Positions 17,758 through 26,279 of a stretch of 36,264 nt of DNA are shown here, piece by piece (position 1 is the first letter of the stretch; each line of letters opens with the position of its first letter). Under the pieces are notes generated by a model. That model was not told the origin of the DNA and made no database searches. It worked only from the letters and a program-made list of their open reading frames with translations. Source of the DNA: Betaproteobacteria bacterium (GTDB lineage Bacteria > Pseudomonadota > Gammaproteobacteria > Burkholderiales > SHXO01); NCBI GenBank assembly GCA_025356655.1, contig JANXRW010000074.1, positions 1 to 36,264 on the forward strand, read 5' to 3'. Both the position numbers and the translations under genes were made by a program.

Positions 17758-20453
17758 ACCTGTCGACGACGCAGATCGCGGCGCAGCTCGAGCGGGTGCT
17801 GGCGAGCGATTCATCGGCCGTGGCCCTGGCGATCCGGGTGAAGGCCCGCCAGCCGTGGCCTGAGGTGCTGAGCCAACGGGGCCGCGCGTTCGCGCTGCGG
17901 TGGTGCGAGTCGGCACTGGCCATCCGCGAGGCGCTGTGCGAGGTGGAGCAGCAGGATCCGGCAACGGCCGGACTGGTGGTCCTCACGCCCTTGGCGACGC
18001 ATGAGATCGCGCAGGACATTGCGGCGCGCCTGGCGCGTGCGCGGGTGTTCCAACCGGAAGCCTGGGACCTCGTCCGTCAGCTCTTCCAGGCCAAGGAAAC
18101 CGACGCACGGTTGGGACGCTTCGTCTGGATGCCGCAGTGCCTGATGGACAGTGCGGAACACCGCCCGTATCCGCCGGTGGCCAACGGTTTTCTGGGGCTC
18201 GACACCGCTTGGCAGGAGTTGCTGCAGCGGTTTCTGGGCATTTCGGCAGCGCGCCCCGACGCCGTCGCTCTGCTGAACTGGTCGATGAGCGCCGGCGCCG
18301 ATGCCGCACTGGATAAACTGCCCGCTAACGCCAGGGCGGACGTGATGCGCTGGCTCGCTGAAACGGCCGGCAGCGCAGGGGAAATGGTCCTGGGTTGCGT
18401 CGAGGCGGGTCGGACGGCCGATGCCCTGCCGCTGGGGCTGGTTTGCGGCGTGGTCTTCGCGCCGGAGGGCGAGGGGCAGGCGCCGCTGGGCCATGCGGCG
18501 ATCCGCCTGGAGCGCTGCGTCAACGACAGGCACATCGGCATGCCGGAAGGTCGCGCGTGGGCGCTTGCTGCGGAGCAGGTGCTGCGCTTAGTCACGCCGG
18601 AGGCCGCGCGGGCGTTTCTGGATCGTGCCGACGCGCTACTTGGAGATCTGCGCGTCGCCGAGTTCGCTCACTTGAGCGACTGGGTTCCGGCGGGATTGGA
18701 TCAGCGCATGGAGGACTTCGCGCGGGCCTTATCGGCACACGTCGCCGAAGCCACCGAGGCCAACCTGGCACAGGTGGAGGTGCAGGCCGCCCGGGTGCTC
18801 AGGCATACCTTGATGGCGGCCCGGCCACCGCGCGCGGAGCGGGTGGAGATGGCGCGCCGCCTGGCGCGCTGGCTGCTGACGGTGCCCCGATCGGTGACAT
18901 CCCTGCCCGGTGCCGTGACCTGGCAGGCGGACGAAGGCGCGTTCGTGGACTGGGCGCGTTTCCGTCTGTTGGGCGGCGACGAGATTGCGGCGCTCTCGCA
19001 TGCCTATGGCGCCTGCCGCGAAGCGCTGATCGCACGGCGAAACCAGTTCGCCAAGTCCTTCGCCCAGGCGCTCATCGACTGGAACGCGAACAAGCCGAGC
19101 GTCGACGGGCGCCTGGTACCCGTCGAATGCGTGCTCGAGCAGGTTGTGGCGCCGATCGCGGCCGCCCATCCGATCTTGCTGCTGGTGATGGATGGGCTGA
19201 GCATCAGCATCTTCCGCGAATTATTTGCGCCCATCGCAAGCCATAGCTGGACCGAGATGGTGCCAGCCGAGCTGGGGCAGCCTCTCGTGGGCGTGGCAGT
19301 ACTGCCCACCGTCACGGAGGTCAGTCGCACCAGCCTGCTGTGTGGACGGCTCACGCTGGGCGCCGCTGCGCAGGAGAGGGCGGGGTTTGCGGCGCATGCA
19401 GCGCTGCTGGCGCATAGCCGCGCCGGCGCACCGCCCCGGCTGTTCCACAAGGGCGATCTGGCGGACGCAACCAATCTGGCACCCGAGGTGCGCGCGGCGG
19501 TCGCGGATGCCCATCAGCGCGTGATCGGCGTGGTCTATAACGCGGTTGACGATCATCTCGGCGGCCCCGATCAGTTGCATCAACGCTGGACCCTCGAAGG
19601 TCTTCGACTGCTGCTGCCGCTGCTGCACGAAGCGCGGGAAGCGCGGCGGGTGGTGGTGATCACCGCCGATCACGGGCATCTACTGGAAGATGGTACGGTC
19701 CCGGTGAGCTCCGGCAGCGAAAGCGATCGCTGGCGGCCGGGGACGGACAGCCGCGCGCCGGATGAGGTGGCGGTGAGCGGCGGACGCGTGGTGACCAGCG
19801 ATGGCTCGAACACGGTGGTGTGTCTCTGGGGCGAGCGCACGCGTTACGGTGGGCGCAAGAACGGCTACCACGGAGGCCTCGCCCCTCAGGAGGTGACGGT
19901 GCCGCTCGCCGTGATCGTGCCGTCTGGGCTTAACCTGCCCGGTTGGACGCCCGCATTGCCGGCTCAACCCGAGTGGTGGGAGCAACCCCCGATCCTGCAA
20001 TCGAAAGAGTCCAAGCCCGCGGTCGCACCACCCGTGCGACGGGCTGGCAGGAGGACGAGTGTGGTGGCCGGTCAGCCTCAGCTCTTCGCGGAGGCCGATC
20101 CGCCCCTGGTACCTGCGCCCGCGGCAGGGGACTGGATCAGTGCCTTGTTCACCAGTCCCATCTACGCATCGCAACGGCAACTGGCTGCGCGGGTTGCACC
20201 ACGGGACGAGCAGATGCGAGCGCTGCTGATTGCGTTGTCCGAACGGGGCGGAAAGCTCTCGCGCGCTGCGCTGGCCCAGCGGCTCTCGCTTCCAGCCATG
20301 CGCCTTGGCAGCATGCTGAGCGCGGTCCGAAGGGTGTTGAACGTGGACCAGGCCGCGGTGCTGGTCACCGATGAGGCGGCGGGCACCGTGGAGTTGAACA
20401 TCGCGCTGTTGCACCAGCAGTTCCGCGTGGGCGACCCGGGGGGACAACGATGA
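17754..20453 (+). CDS. pglZ: BREX type 2 phosphatase-domain protein PglZ
   Basis: 899 residues from a GTG that overlaps the pglY stop. An upstream in-frame ATG at 17724 lies inside pglY and is less likely. The alkaline-phosphatase-superfamily core is in the C-terminal half: ILLLVMDGLS (D480), then PTVTEVSRTSLL (about 517-528) where the nucleophile would lie, and VVVITADHGH (D639, H640, H642) as metal ligands. PglZ is the gene shared by all BREX types. Some relatives act as phosphodiesterases/nucleases, so the exact activity is open. The N-terminal half is helical and typical of the BREX-2 form. Its stop overlaps brxD as ATGA. Confidence 0.92.
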   Translation: MNLSTTQIAAQLERVLASDSSAVALAIRVKARQPWPEVLSQRGRAFALRWCESALAIREALCEVEQQDPATAGLVVLTPLATHEIAQDIAARLARARVFQPEAWDLVRQLFQAKETDARLGRFVWMPQCLMDSAEHRPYPPVANGFLGLDTAWQELLQRFLGISAARPDAVALLNWSMSAGADAALDKLPANARADVMRWLAETAGSAGEMVLGCVEAGRTADALPLGLVCGVVFAPEGEGQAPLGHAAIRLERCVNDRHIGMPEGRAWALAAEQVLRLVTPEAARAFLDRADALLGDLRVAEFAHLSDWVPAGLDQRMEDFARALSAHVAEATEANLAQVEVQAARVLRHTLMAARPPRAERVEMARRLARWLLTVPRSVTSLPGAVTWQADEGAFVDWARFRLLGGDEIAALSHAYGACREALIARRNQFAKSFAQALIDWNANKPSVDGRLVPVECVLEQVVAPIAAAHPILLLVMDGLSISIFRELFAPIASHSWTEMVPAELGQPLVGVAVLPTVTEVSRTSLLCGRLTLGAAAQERAGFAAHAALLAHSRAGAPPRLFHKGDLADATNLAPEVRAAVADAHQRVIGVVYNAVDDHLGGPDQLHQRWTLEGLRLLLPLLHEAREARRVVVITADHGHLLEDGTVPVSSGSESDRWRPGTDSRAPDEVAVSGGRVVTSDGSNTVVCLWGERTRYGGRKNGYHGGLAPQEVTVPLAVIVPSGLNLPGWTPALPAQPEWWEQPPILQSKESKPAVAPPVRRAGRRTSVVAGQPQLFAEADPPLVPAPAAGDWISALFTSPIYASQRQLAARVAPRDEQMRALLIALSERGGKLSRAALAQRLSLPAMRLGSMLSAVRRVLNVDQAAVLVTDEAAGTVELNIALLHQQFRVGDPGGQR

Positions 20454-21763
20454 TCAGCGTCGCACGGCGGGAAGACATCGTCGGTGCCCTGCGTCGCGGC
20501 ACCGTGCCCAGCAGCGGGCTGGATGCGCTTGCCGTGGGCATCGAACTGTTCGCGCCCACACTCGACGAGGAACTCGCTGCGGTCGCCGCCGGCCGCGGCG
20601 GATTCAAGGCCGTGCGCGGCGAGTACGGCACCGGCAAGACCTTCTTCGGGCGTTGGCTGCAGGAACGGGCACGCGCGCGCGGATTCGCGGCGACGGAAGT
20701 CCAGATCAACGAGACGGAAACGCCGCTGCACCGACTGGAGACGGTCTACCGCCGAATCGTCGAACACCTGGGCACGGCGGACACCGCCAGCGGCGCCTTC
20801 CGCGGTGTCGTCGATGGCTGGTTCTATGCGCTGGAACAGGATGTCCTGGCTGATGCGGCGGTGGATCCCAACGACGCGGAGCAATTGTTGTCGCACACCG
20901 ATGCACTGATGGAGGCGCGCATTGCCACCATCAGCAAGACGGCCCCTGCGTTTTCGGCTGTGCTTCGCACCTACCGACGCGCTTTGGCGGCCGGGGACGG
21001 CATGCTGGCGGACGGTCTCATCAGTTGGCTGGCCGGGCAGCCGAACGTGGCAGCCAGCGTCAAGCGCGCAGCGGGCGTCAAGGGTGACCTCGATCATTTC
21101 GGTGCCGCGAATTTCCTGGTGGGCCTGCTCACCATCCTGCGCGACAGTGGCTACGCCGGACTGGTCCTCGTGCTCGACGAGGTGGAAACGCTGCAGCGCA
21201 TGCGCACTGACACCCGCGAGAAAGGCCTGAACGCCCTGCGGCAATGGATTGACGAGATCGATGCGGGACGGTATCCCGGCCTCTATCTGGTCGTCACGGG
21301 GACGCCGGCGTTTTTCGACGGCCCCCAGGGCGTACAACGCCTCGCGCCGCTGGCGCAGCGTCTGCATGTCGACTTCGGCACCGACCGTCGCTTCGACAAC
21401 CCCCGGGCGGTCCAGATCCGCCTGGCACCCTTCGACCACACGGCCCTGCTGGCCGTCGGGAGACGCGTCCGCGACATCTACGCCGAAGGCCGCCCCCACG
21501 AGCAGCGCCTGCGCAGTGTCGCCGACGACGGCTACCTCGACGCGCTGGCCCGTGCCGTGGCGGGTGGTCTGGGTGGCAAGATTGGTGTGGCGCCGCGGCT
21601 GTTCTTGAAGAAGCTCGTGGCCGACATCCTGGATCGTGTCGACCTGCACGAAGATTTTGATCCACGCCGGCACTACACCCTGACGCTGGCCGAGAGCGAG
21701 ATGTCGGTGGTCGAACGGGCGGCCGTGAGCGCTACTTCGGTGGATGACATCGAGCTGCCGTGA
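20450..21763 (+). CDS. brxD: BREX system ATP-binding protein BrxD
   Basis: 437 residues, starting at the ATG that overlaps the pglZ stop. Walker A is GEYGTGKT (57-64), in the family-typical context VRGEYGTGKTFF, and Walker B is LVLVLDEVETLQ (D243, E244). A helical C-terminal part contains GVAPRLFLKKLV, usual in BrxD/BREX ATP-binding proteins related to ORC/Cdc6-like AAA+ ATPases. BrxD accompanies brxHI in BREX type 2 loci, and its mechanistic role is not well defined. It overlaps brxHI by 4 bases (GTGA), so it is translated from the same message. No motif is missing. Confidence 0.88.
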   Translation: MISVARREDIVGALRRGTVPSSGLDALAVGIELFAPTLDEELAAVAAGRGGFKAVRGEYGTGKTFFGRWLQERARARGFAATEVQINETETPLHRLETVYRRIVEHLGTADTASGAFRGVVDGWFYALEQDVLADAAVDPNDAEQLLSHTDALMEARIATISKTAPAFSAVLRTYRRALAAGDGMLADGLISWLAGQPNVAASVKRAAGVKGDLDHFGAANFLVGLLTILRDSGYAGLVLVLDEVETLQRMRTDTREKGLNALRQWIDEIDAGRYPGLYLVVTGTPAFFDGPQGVQRLAPLAQRLHVDFGTDRRFDNPRAVQIRLAPFDHTALLAVGRRVRDIYAEGRPHEQRLRSVADDGYLDALARAVAGGLGGKIGVAPRLFLKKLVADILDRVDLHEDFDPRRHYTLTLAESEMSVVERAAVSATSVDDIELP

Positions 21764-23796
21764 GCGAATTCGAGCAACTGCACCCCTCCCTGCAGTACCA
21801 CGTCGTCAATACGCTGGGCTGGAGCACCCTGCGCCCGACCCAGTTGGCGGCGATTGCGCCGATTCATGCCGGAACACATTGCCTGCTGCTCGCGCCGACT
21901 GCCGGCGGGAAGACCGAAGCGGCGGCGATCCCGATCCTGTCGAGGATGCTCGTCGAGAACTGGCCGGGAACGAGCGTGCTCTATGTCTGCCCGATCAAGG
22001 CGCTCCTGAACAACCTGGAGCCCCGACTCTCGCATTACGCCGGCCTAGTGGGACGCCGTGTCGAGGTTTGGCACGGGGACATCTCGCAGTCACGCAAGAA
22101 CCGGGCAATCAGGACTGCGCCGGACATCCTGCTCACGACACCCGAATCGATCGAGGCCATGCTGATCTCTGCAAGGGTGGATAGGCCCGCATGGTTTGGC
22201 AACCTGCGCTCGGTCATCGCAGACGAATTGCACGCCTTCGCGGGCGACGACCGGGGTTGGCACCTGCGCTCGGTTCTGCACCGGCTGGACCAGTATCTGG
22301 AGCGACCGCTGCAGCGCATTGGCCTGTCGGCGACGGTCAGCAATCCGAGCGAGCTGCTGGCCTGGCTGGCACCCCGGGGGCCCCGGACGGTTGTCGGCAG
22401 CGCAAGCGTCAGCACGGACGCCGACGTGACCATCGACCACGTCGGCTCGCTCGATAACGCTGCAACCGTAATCGCGCGGCTGCACCGCGGTGAGAAGCGG
22501 CTGGTCTTCTGCGACTCCCGCAGCGTTGCGGAGCAACTGAGCAGCCTGTTGCGCAGCCATGCGATCCGGACTTTCGTGAGCCATGCCTCGCTCAGTCTGT
22601 CCGAACGACGCCAGGCCGAGGCGGCGTTCTCCGAGGAACGAGATTGCGTCATCGTCGCCACCTCGACGCTGGAGCTGGGCATCGACGTGGGCGATCTCGA
22701 TCGCGTGATCCAGATCGACTCGCCATCTGGCGTCTCATCGTTTCTCCAGCGCATGGGCCGCACGGGCCGGCGCAGCGGTGGCCGGCGCAACTGTCTCTTC
22801 CTGACGACGAAGGACAATGCCTTCCTTCTGGCCCTTGGCGTGACGCAGAAGTGGTCCGAGGCGTGGGTCGAGGCAGCAGTGCCGCCTGCAGAGCCCTGGC
22901 ACATCGTCGCGCAACAGGCTCTGGCTCTGAGCCTTGAGCGAGGCGAGACGCCAACCCGGGAGTTGGTCGATCTGCTCCACGGGTCGTTCCCTGAACTGCC
23001 CATCGTGGATATCGACGCGCTCGTCGAGTATCTGGTGGGACAGCAGTTCCTTGAGCGTACCGAGGGCGTGGTGCGGGTGGGTCCGCAGACCGAGAGCCAC
23101 TACGCACGCGGCCACTACCGCGACCTACTGGCGTCCTTCAGCGGCTCCCAGTTGCTGACCGGGCGGCACGGCGCCGCTGAGGTCGGCTATATCGATCCGA
23201 CCGTCTTGACCGGTCAGCGCGACGAGCGACGGCTTCTGCTGGCCGGTCGAAGCTGGCGCGTCACGGACGTCGACTGGTCGAAGCGGACCGTTTGGCTGGA
23301 GCCGGCGGCCGAGGGAGGAAAAGCGCGCTGGATGGGGGGCGCCCGCAGTCTGGGGCGGGAGGTGTGTCAGGGCATCCGCACGGCGCTCGCGAACGGCGCG
23401 CCACCGAACGTCACCTTGTCTCGGCGGGCGGCGACAGCATTGCAGGCACTGAGCGATGAGATCCCGGTGTCCTCGGGCATGCATTTCGTGATATCCCGAC
23501 CGGACGGCATGCCGGCGCAAACCTGGACCTTTGCCGGCACGCGAGCGAATCGAACCCTGGCCCGCCAGGCGTCGGTCGGTGCCGCGAAGGTTCGCTTCGA
23601 TGCGTTGAGCGTGCAGACACCTCTGGTGGGCCAAGCCGCCACCTTGGCTGGACGCATCGAACTGACGGGCGATGAATTTGCAGCCCTCCGTGAGTCCATC
23701 AAGTTTGCCGACTGCGTTCCAACGGGCTTGCTCTCCAGGGCAATCGTGGCGAGGAATTTTGAGGTGGCGCTTGGAATGACCGGTGATGCGGCCTGA
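21760..23796 (+). CDS. brxHI: BREX DEAD/DEAH-box helicase BrxHI (Lhr-like)
   Basis: 678 residues from a GTG overlapping the brxD stop. Superfamily 2 helicase motifs are all present: motif I APTAGGKT (45-52), motif II DELH (155-158), motif III LSATVSN, motif V-like STLELGIDVGDLD, and motif VI QRMGRTGRRSGG. The DELH box and the long C-terminal region after motif VI fit the Lhr-like group to which BrxHI belongs. It probably unwinds or translocates on DNA during phage exclusion. It is the last gene of the operon. No clear terminator hairpin follows, and the next 550 bases look decayed. Confidence 0.9.
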   Translation: MSEFEQLHPSLQYHVVNTLGWSTLRPTQLAAIAPIHAGTHCLLLAPTAGGKTEAAAIPILSRMLVENWPGTSVLYVCPIKALLNNLEPRLSHYAGLVGRRVEVWHGDISQSRKNRAIRTAPDILLTTPESIEAMLISARVDRPAWFGNLRSVIADELHAFAGDDRGWHLRSVLHRLDQYLERPLQRIGLSATVSNPSELLAWLAPRGPRTVVGSASVSTDADVTIDHVGSLDNAATVIARLHRGEKRLVFCDSRSVAEQLSSLLRSHAIRTFVSHASLSLSERRQAEAAFSEERDCVIVATSTLELGIDVGDLDRVIQIDSPSGVSSFLQRMGRTGRRSGGRRNCLFLTTKDNAFLLALGVTQKWSEAWVEAAVPPAEPWHIVAQQALALSLERGETPTRELVDLLHGSFPELPIVDIDALVEYLVGQQFLERTEGVVRVGPQTESHYARGHYRDLLASFSGSQLLTGRHGAAEVGYIDPTVLTGQRDERRLLLAGRSWRVTDVDWSKRTVWLEPAAEGGKARWMGGARSLGREVCQGIRTALANGAPPNVTLSRRAATALQALSDEIPVSSGMHFVISRPDGMPAQTWTFAGTRANRTLARQASVGAAKVRFDALSVQTPLVGQAATLAGRIELTGDEFAALRESIKFADCVPTGLLSRAIVARNFEVALGMTGDAA

Positions 23797-24330
23797 CCTC
23801 AAACTGCGTCGGGCGGTCCATGGGCGTGTCGCGCCAAACGGCCTTGTTCATGGCTGAGTCAAAGGCGCCGCTGACGAAAAAGCGCCCGCGGTGGCGCTCG
23901 AGCCCGGTTGGGGGTCCGCTGATTTGGCCACGGATCACCGAACAGGCACAGCACTCCTTCGACGCTACCTGCCGCAAGCGCTACAAGTACCTCAGCGCCG
24001 CTTCAGTACCTGCGCCATAGCCCGAAAACTACCCACGGATTCCGCCGAAGAGCTGAAAATCTTTTCCCAGAAGCGATCGCCACCCGCCCCTTCAGGAGGC
24101 CAGACCCCATCGACCTGCTCGCCTGCGTGGGGAAAATCCCTCCGGCGTCGCATAGGAAAGCAGCAAGCCGACGTTCTTCGGCCACGGTGATTCGGTGGAT
24201 CCACCCGCCGCATTCATCTGCCGAGCCAATGCGCCGACTGACCGGCCGCGACTGTGGAAGCAGCACTTCGCGGCCAACCCGCTTCGCTCGGTTCCGCACA
24301 CCCTGGGCTGTTGAGCCCGAACGCCACTGC
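23797..24330. other. Gene-poor stretch after brxHI, nothing recognised
   Basis: Only short unconvincing frames on both strands. A minus-strand frame (CSVIRGQISGPPTGLERHR and onward) and a plus-strand frame (MGVSRQTALFMA and onward) both look protein-like over 50-60 residues, but I recognise neither. The sequence is probably a decayed gene or an old insertion boundary at the right edge of the defence operon. Confidence 0.4.
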
Positions 24331-24374
24331 TTGAGCGCTTACGAACGTGCTATCGTATTACTTGGTATTACCAA
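24331..24374 (+). promoter_or_regulatory. Candidate promoter and palindromic operator of the toxin-antitoxin pair
   Basis: The perfect inverted repeat TTGGTATTACCAA (24362-24374, one-base centre) lies 17 bases before the antitoxin start. GTATTAC occurs twice (24355-24361 and 24365-24371), giving a direct repeat as well. A -35-like TTGAGC (24331-24336) is 18 bases from GTATTA (24355-24360), so a -10 element would sit beside the palindrome. Ribbon-helix-helix antitoxins usually bind such repeats to autoregulate, which makes this a plausible operator. Confidence 0.5.
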
Positions 24375-24391
24375 TTGATAAGGAATGCCCC

Positions 24392-24664
24392 ATGGCAACG
24401 TCCCTCAAGATCGACGATACGTTGAAGAGCCGCGTCCAGCGCCTGGCCAGCCAGCGCCGTCGCTCGCCGCACTGGATCATGCTCGAAGCCATCGAACAGT
24501 ATGTCGAGCGTGAAGAAGCCCGTGAGAGCTTCAAGCAGGAAGCACTGGCCTCCTGGACGGCCTACAAGGAGAGCGGCCAGCACCTTAGGGGCGAGGAAGC
24601 GCGCGCTTGGCTGAGCACCTGGGGCACCGATGACGAACAGGTGGTGCCGGAGTGCCACGAGTAA
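24392..24664 (+). CDS. Ribbon-helix-helix antitoxin (ParD/CopG-like)
   Basis: 90 residues, starting MATSLKIDDTLKSRVQRLA after an AAGGA site. The N-terminal strand ATSLKIDDTLKSRV and helices up to WIMLEAIEQYVEREEARE form a classic ribbon-helix-helix DNA-binding domain. The C-terminal half (FKQEALASWTAYKESGQHL, then RAWLSTWGTDDE) is the toxin-binding tail common in ParD/RelB-type antitoxins. It overlaps the ParE-like gene downstream, the usual antitoxin-first order. The palindrome upstream suggests autorepression. It is distinct from the BREX operon, with about 600 bases between them. Confidence 0.85.
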   Translation: MATSLKIDDTLKSRVQRLASQRRRSPHWIMLEAIEQYVEREEARESFKQEALASWTAYKESGQHLRGEEARAWLSTWGTDDEQVVPECHE

Positions 24665-24945
24665 TCGTTACTGAAGGCGCCGCGGAGGGCATGGAGCGAT
24701 GCCGCAGGTTTCTGGCCCCCAAGGCCCCGGAGGCAGCCCATCGGGCTGGCGAATCCATCGAGCGGCAACTCCTGCTGCTGGAGACGGCACCCGATATTGG
24801 CCGCCCGCTCCCCGACGTGCCCGGGTTGCGCGAATTGATGATCGCCTTCGGAGACTCCGGCTTCGTGGCCCTGTACCGCCACGAGCCGGCGGACGACGCG
24901 GCGTATGTCCTGGCCTTCCGGCACCAGAGGGAGGCGGGATCCTGA
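24652..24945 (+). CDS. ParE/RelE-family toxin
   Basis: 97 residues from a GTG that overlaps the antitoxin stop by 13 bases. It begins MPRVIVTEGAAEGMERCRRFL, continues with LLLLETAPDIGRPLPDVPGLREL, and ends with FGDSGFVALYRHE and AAYVLAFRHQREAG. This order (an N-terminal helical hairpin, a GRP-P-L-ELR-like segment, then beta strands ending AFRHQ-E) is typical of the ParE/RelE superfamily. ParE members poison gyrase and RelE members cut mRNA at the ribosome; the sequence alone does not settle which. The pair probably stabilises the neighbouring island or acts in defence. Confidence 0.85.
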   Translation: MPRVIVTEGAAEGMERCRRFLAPKAPEAAHRAGESIERQLLLLETAPDIGRPLPDVPGLRELMIAFGDSGFVALYRHEPADDAAYVLAFRHQREAGS

Positions 24946-25160
24946 CGGAGAGCTCGAGCACCTGGTTGCTCCGTGCGGGGGAGTGCTGGGCGAGCGGCGC
25001 ATCTCTCGGTGGCCGCAGGCAGAAGGAGTTGACGACGTAGCCCCGGGCAGCGCCGCATAATAGTCGGGCTGCCGTTACTAACCGATACGTCAGTATCCGA
25101 CTTATTTTCTAAGCGAGCGCTGCGCAGCGCCGTTGTCGGTGAGATGACAAAAGAGCAAAC
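24946..25160. other. Short intergenic stretch, nothing recognised
   Basis: About 215 bases between the toxin gene and the ImmA/IrrE-like remnant. It includes an AT-richer piece around 25075-25110 with the repeated motif TACGTCAGTATCCGACTTA, but no gene or hairpin is clear. Confidence 0.4.
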
Positions 25161-25421
25161 GGCGGAGTTCATTGTGCCTCTGAGGATATTGATCCGCGGG
25201 TAGAGCGCATCTTGAAGGGGTTGGGAAGTCCTGAACCGCCACTGCAACTGTCGAAGGTTCGGGAGCTTCTCAAGCTTGATCGGATGTTTTACCCGGCTAC
25301 TGATCCTGGTCTTCTTCCGGAGGCAGTGAGTCGAATTCGAGTGGCATCTATTCACCTATTGCAGACGGCGATTGGGCAGTTGCCTGCGAGGACAACGGCC
25401 GACGACGAGCCGGGCTGTTAA
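25161..25421 (+). pseudogene. Remnant resembling an ImmA/IrrE metallopeptidase N-terminal region
   Basis: The frame reads DIDPRVERILKGLGSPEPPL and QLSKVRELLKLDRMFY and on to LLPEAVSRIRVAS, then a stop at 25421. I recall the pattern PPL-L-EVRELLKLD--YY---D-LL-E--H-LKVAG from the N-terminal region of ImmA/IrrE-family metalloproteases, which often follow a toxin-antitoxin or phage-like regulator. No start codon is evident, and the HEXXH active site that should follow is absent, so only a fragment is left. The match is by memory and short. Confidence 0.35.
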
Positions 25422-25424
25422 AAT
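25416..25424 (+). promoter_or_regulatory. Extended -10-like element upstream of minC
   Basis: TGTTAAAAT has the TG-N-TAAAAT form of an extended -10 promoter. It lies about 50 bases before the minC start, so it could drive the min cluster. No convincing -35 is present, as is common with extended -10 promoters. Confidence 0.35.
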
Positions 25425-25473
25425 CCATCGTCCCTCCCTCGCCTTTCACGCCTTCCTAGGATTGCCCCGCTCA

Positions 25474-26229
25474 ATGACCGTCGCCCTCGCAGGACGCGTA
25501 CCTGCCACCTTTGAGATCAAGAGCGCCAGCCTCCTCCTCGTTTCCCTGCTGCTCAAATCCACCGACCTCGCCGCCCTGGCCGCGGAACTGAAGGAACGCG
25601 TTGGCGATATCCCCACCTTTTTCGACAACGACCCGCTGGTGATCGACCTTTCGCTACTGCAGACACAGGGCGAGGCTGCCATTGATTTCCCTGAGTTGCT
25701 GCACCTGCTGCGTGCCCACGGGCTCACGCCGGTCGCGCTACGCGGCGGCAGCGAGGAGCAGATGCGGCTGGGGAAACAGATCGGCCTGGCCAGCGCTCCC
25801 GAAGCCGCGACAGCGGCCCGGGTGCGCCAACAGGAAAAGTCCGCTGCTCCGGAGCCGGTTCCTGCCGCGATATCCGAACCCCCTTCGCCCTCGGCCCTTG
25901 TCATCGACACGCCTCTGCGCTCCGGCCAGCAGATCTATGCCCGCGGGCGCGACCTCGTGGTGATGAGCATGGTCAACCCCGGCGCGGAAGTGATCGCCGA
26001 TGGGCACATTCACGTCTACGCGCCGCTTCGCGGCAAGGCGATCGCCGGTGCGCGCGGCAACGCCGATGCTCGCATCTTCTCGATGTGCCTGGAGCCCGAA
26101 CTGATTTCCATCGCCGGCGTTTACCGCACCAGCGAAGTGCCGCTGCCCCGGGAAGTGCTGGGCAAGCCCACGCAGGTGCGGCTCGACGCAGGCGACGGCA
26201 AACTCGTCATGACCGCGCTGAAGGCCTGA
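25474..26229 (+). CDS. minC: Septum-site determining protein MinC
   Basis: 251 residues. An upstream in-frame ATG exists at 25372, but the ATG at 25474 (MTVALAGRVPATFEIK) gives the standard family start. The N-terminal FtsZ-inhibiting domain spans about 1-110 (FEIKSASLLLVSLLL, then FFDNDPLVIDL), a variable linker rich in Ala/Pro/Glu follows (about 115-150), and the C-terminal beta-helix domain ends with the usual motifs: LRSGQQIYA, GADVIADGHIHVYAPLRG-like (here GAEVIADGHIHVY), and AGARGNADARIF. MinC blocks FtsZ ring assembly near the poles and is recruited by MinD. MinD follows 50 bases downstream. Confidence 0.95.
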   Translation: MTVALAGRVPATFEIKSASLLLVSLLLKSTDLAALAAELKERVGDIPTFFDNDPLVIDLSLLQTQGEAAIDFPELLHLLRAHGLTPVALRGGSEEQMRLGKQIGLASAPEAATAARVRQQEKSAAPEPVPAAISEPPSPSALVIDTPLRSGQQIYARGRDLVVMSMVNPGAEVIADGHIHVYAPLRGKAIAGARGNADARIFSMCLEPELISIAGVYRTSEVPLPREVLGKPTQVRLDAGDGKLVMTALKA

Positions 26230-26279
26230 AATCAGGCTGCCGGCGCGCCACCCCATTCATTCAAAGGATAGACCCCCCC

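Noticed and set aside
20162..21673. 503-codon minus-strand frame opposite pglZ/brxD
   Set aside because: The plus-strand frames carry BrxD Walker motifs and PglZ metal ligands; the antisense product has no recognisable motif.
2487..23796. Type 1 BREX or DISARM
   Set aside because: pglW, the 1203-residue PglX, pglY, brxD and brxHI define type 2; the brxA, brxB and brxL genes of type 1 are absent, and no drmA/B or DISARM methyltransferase is seen.
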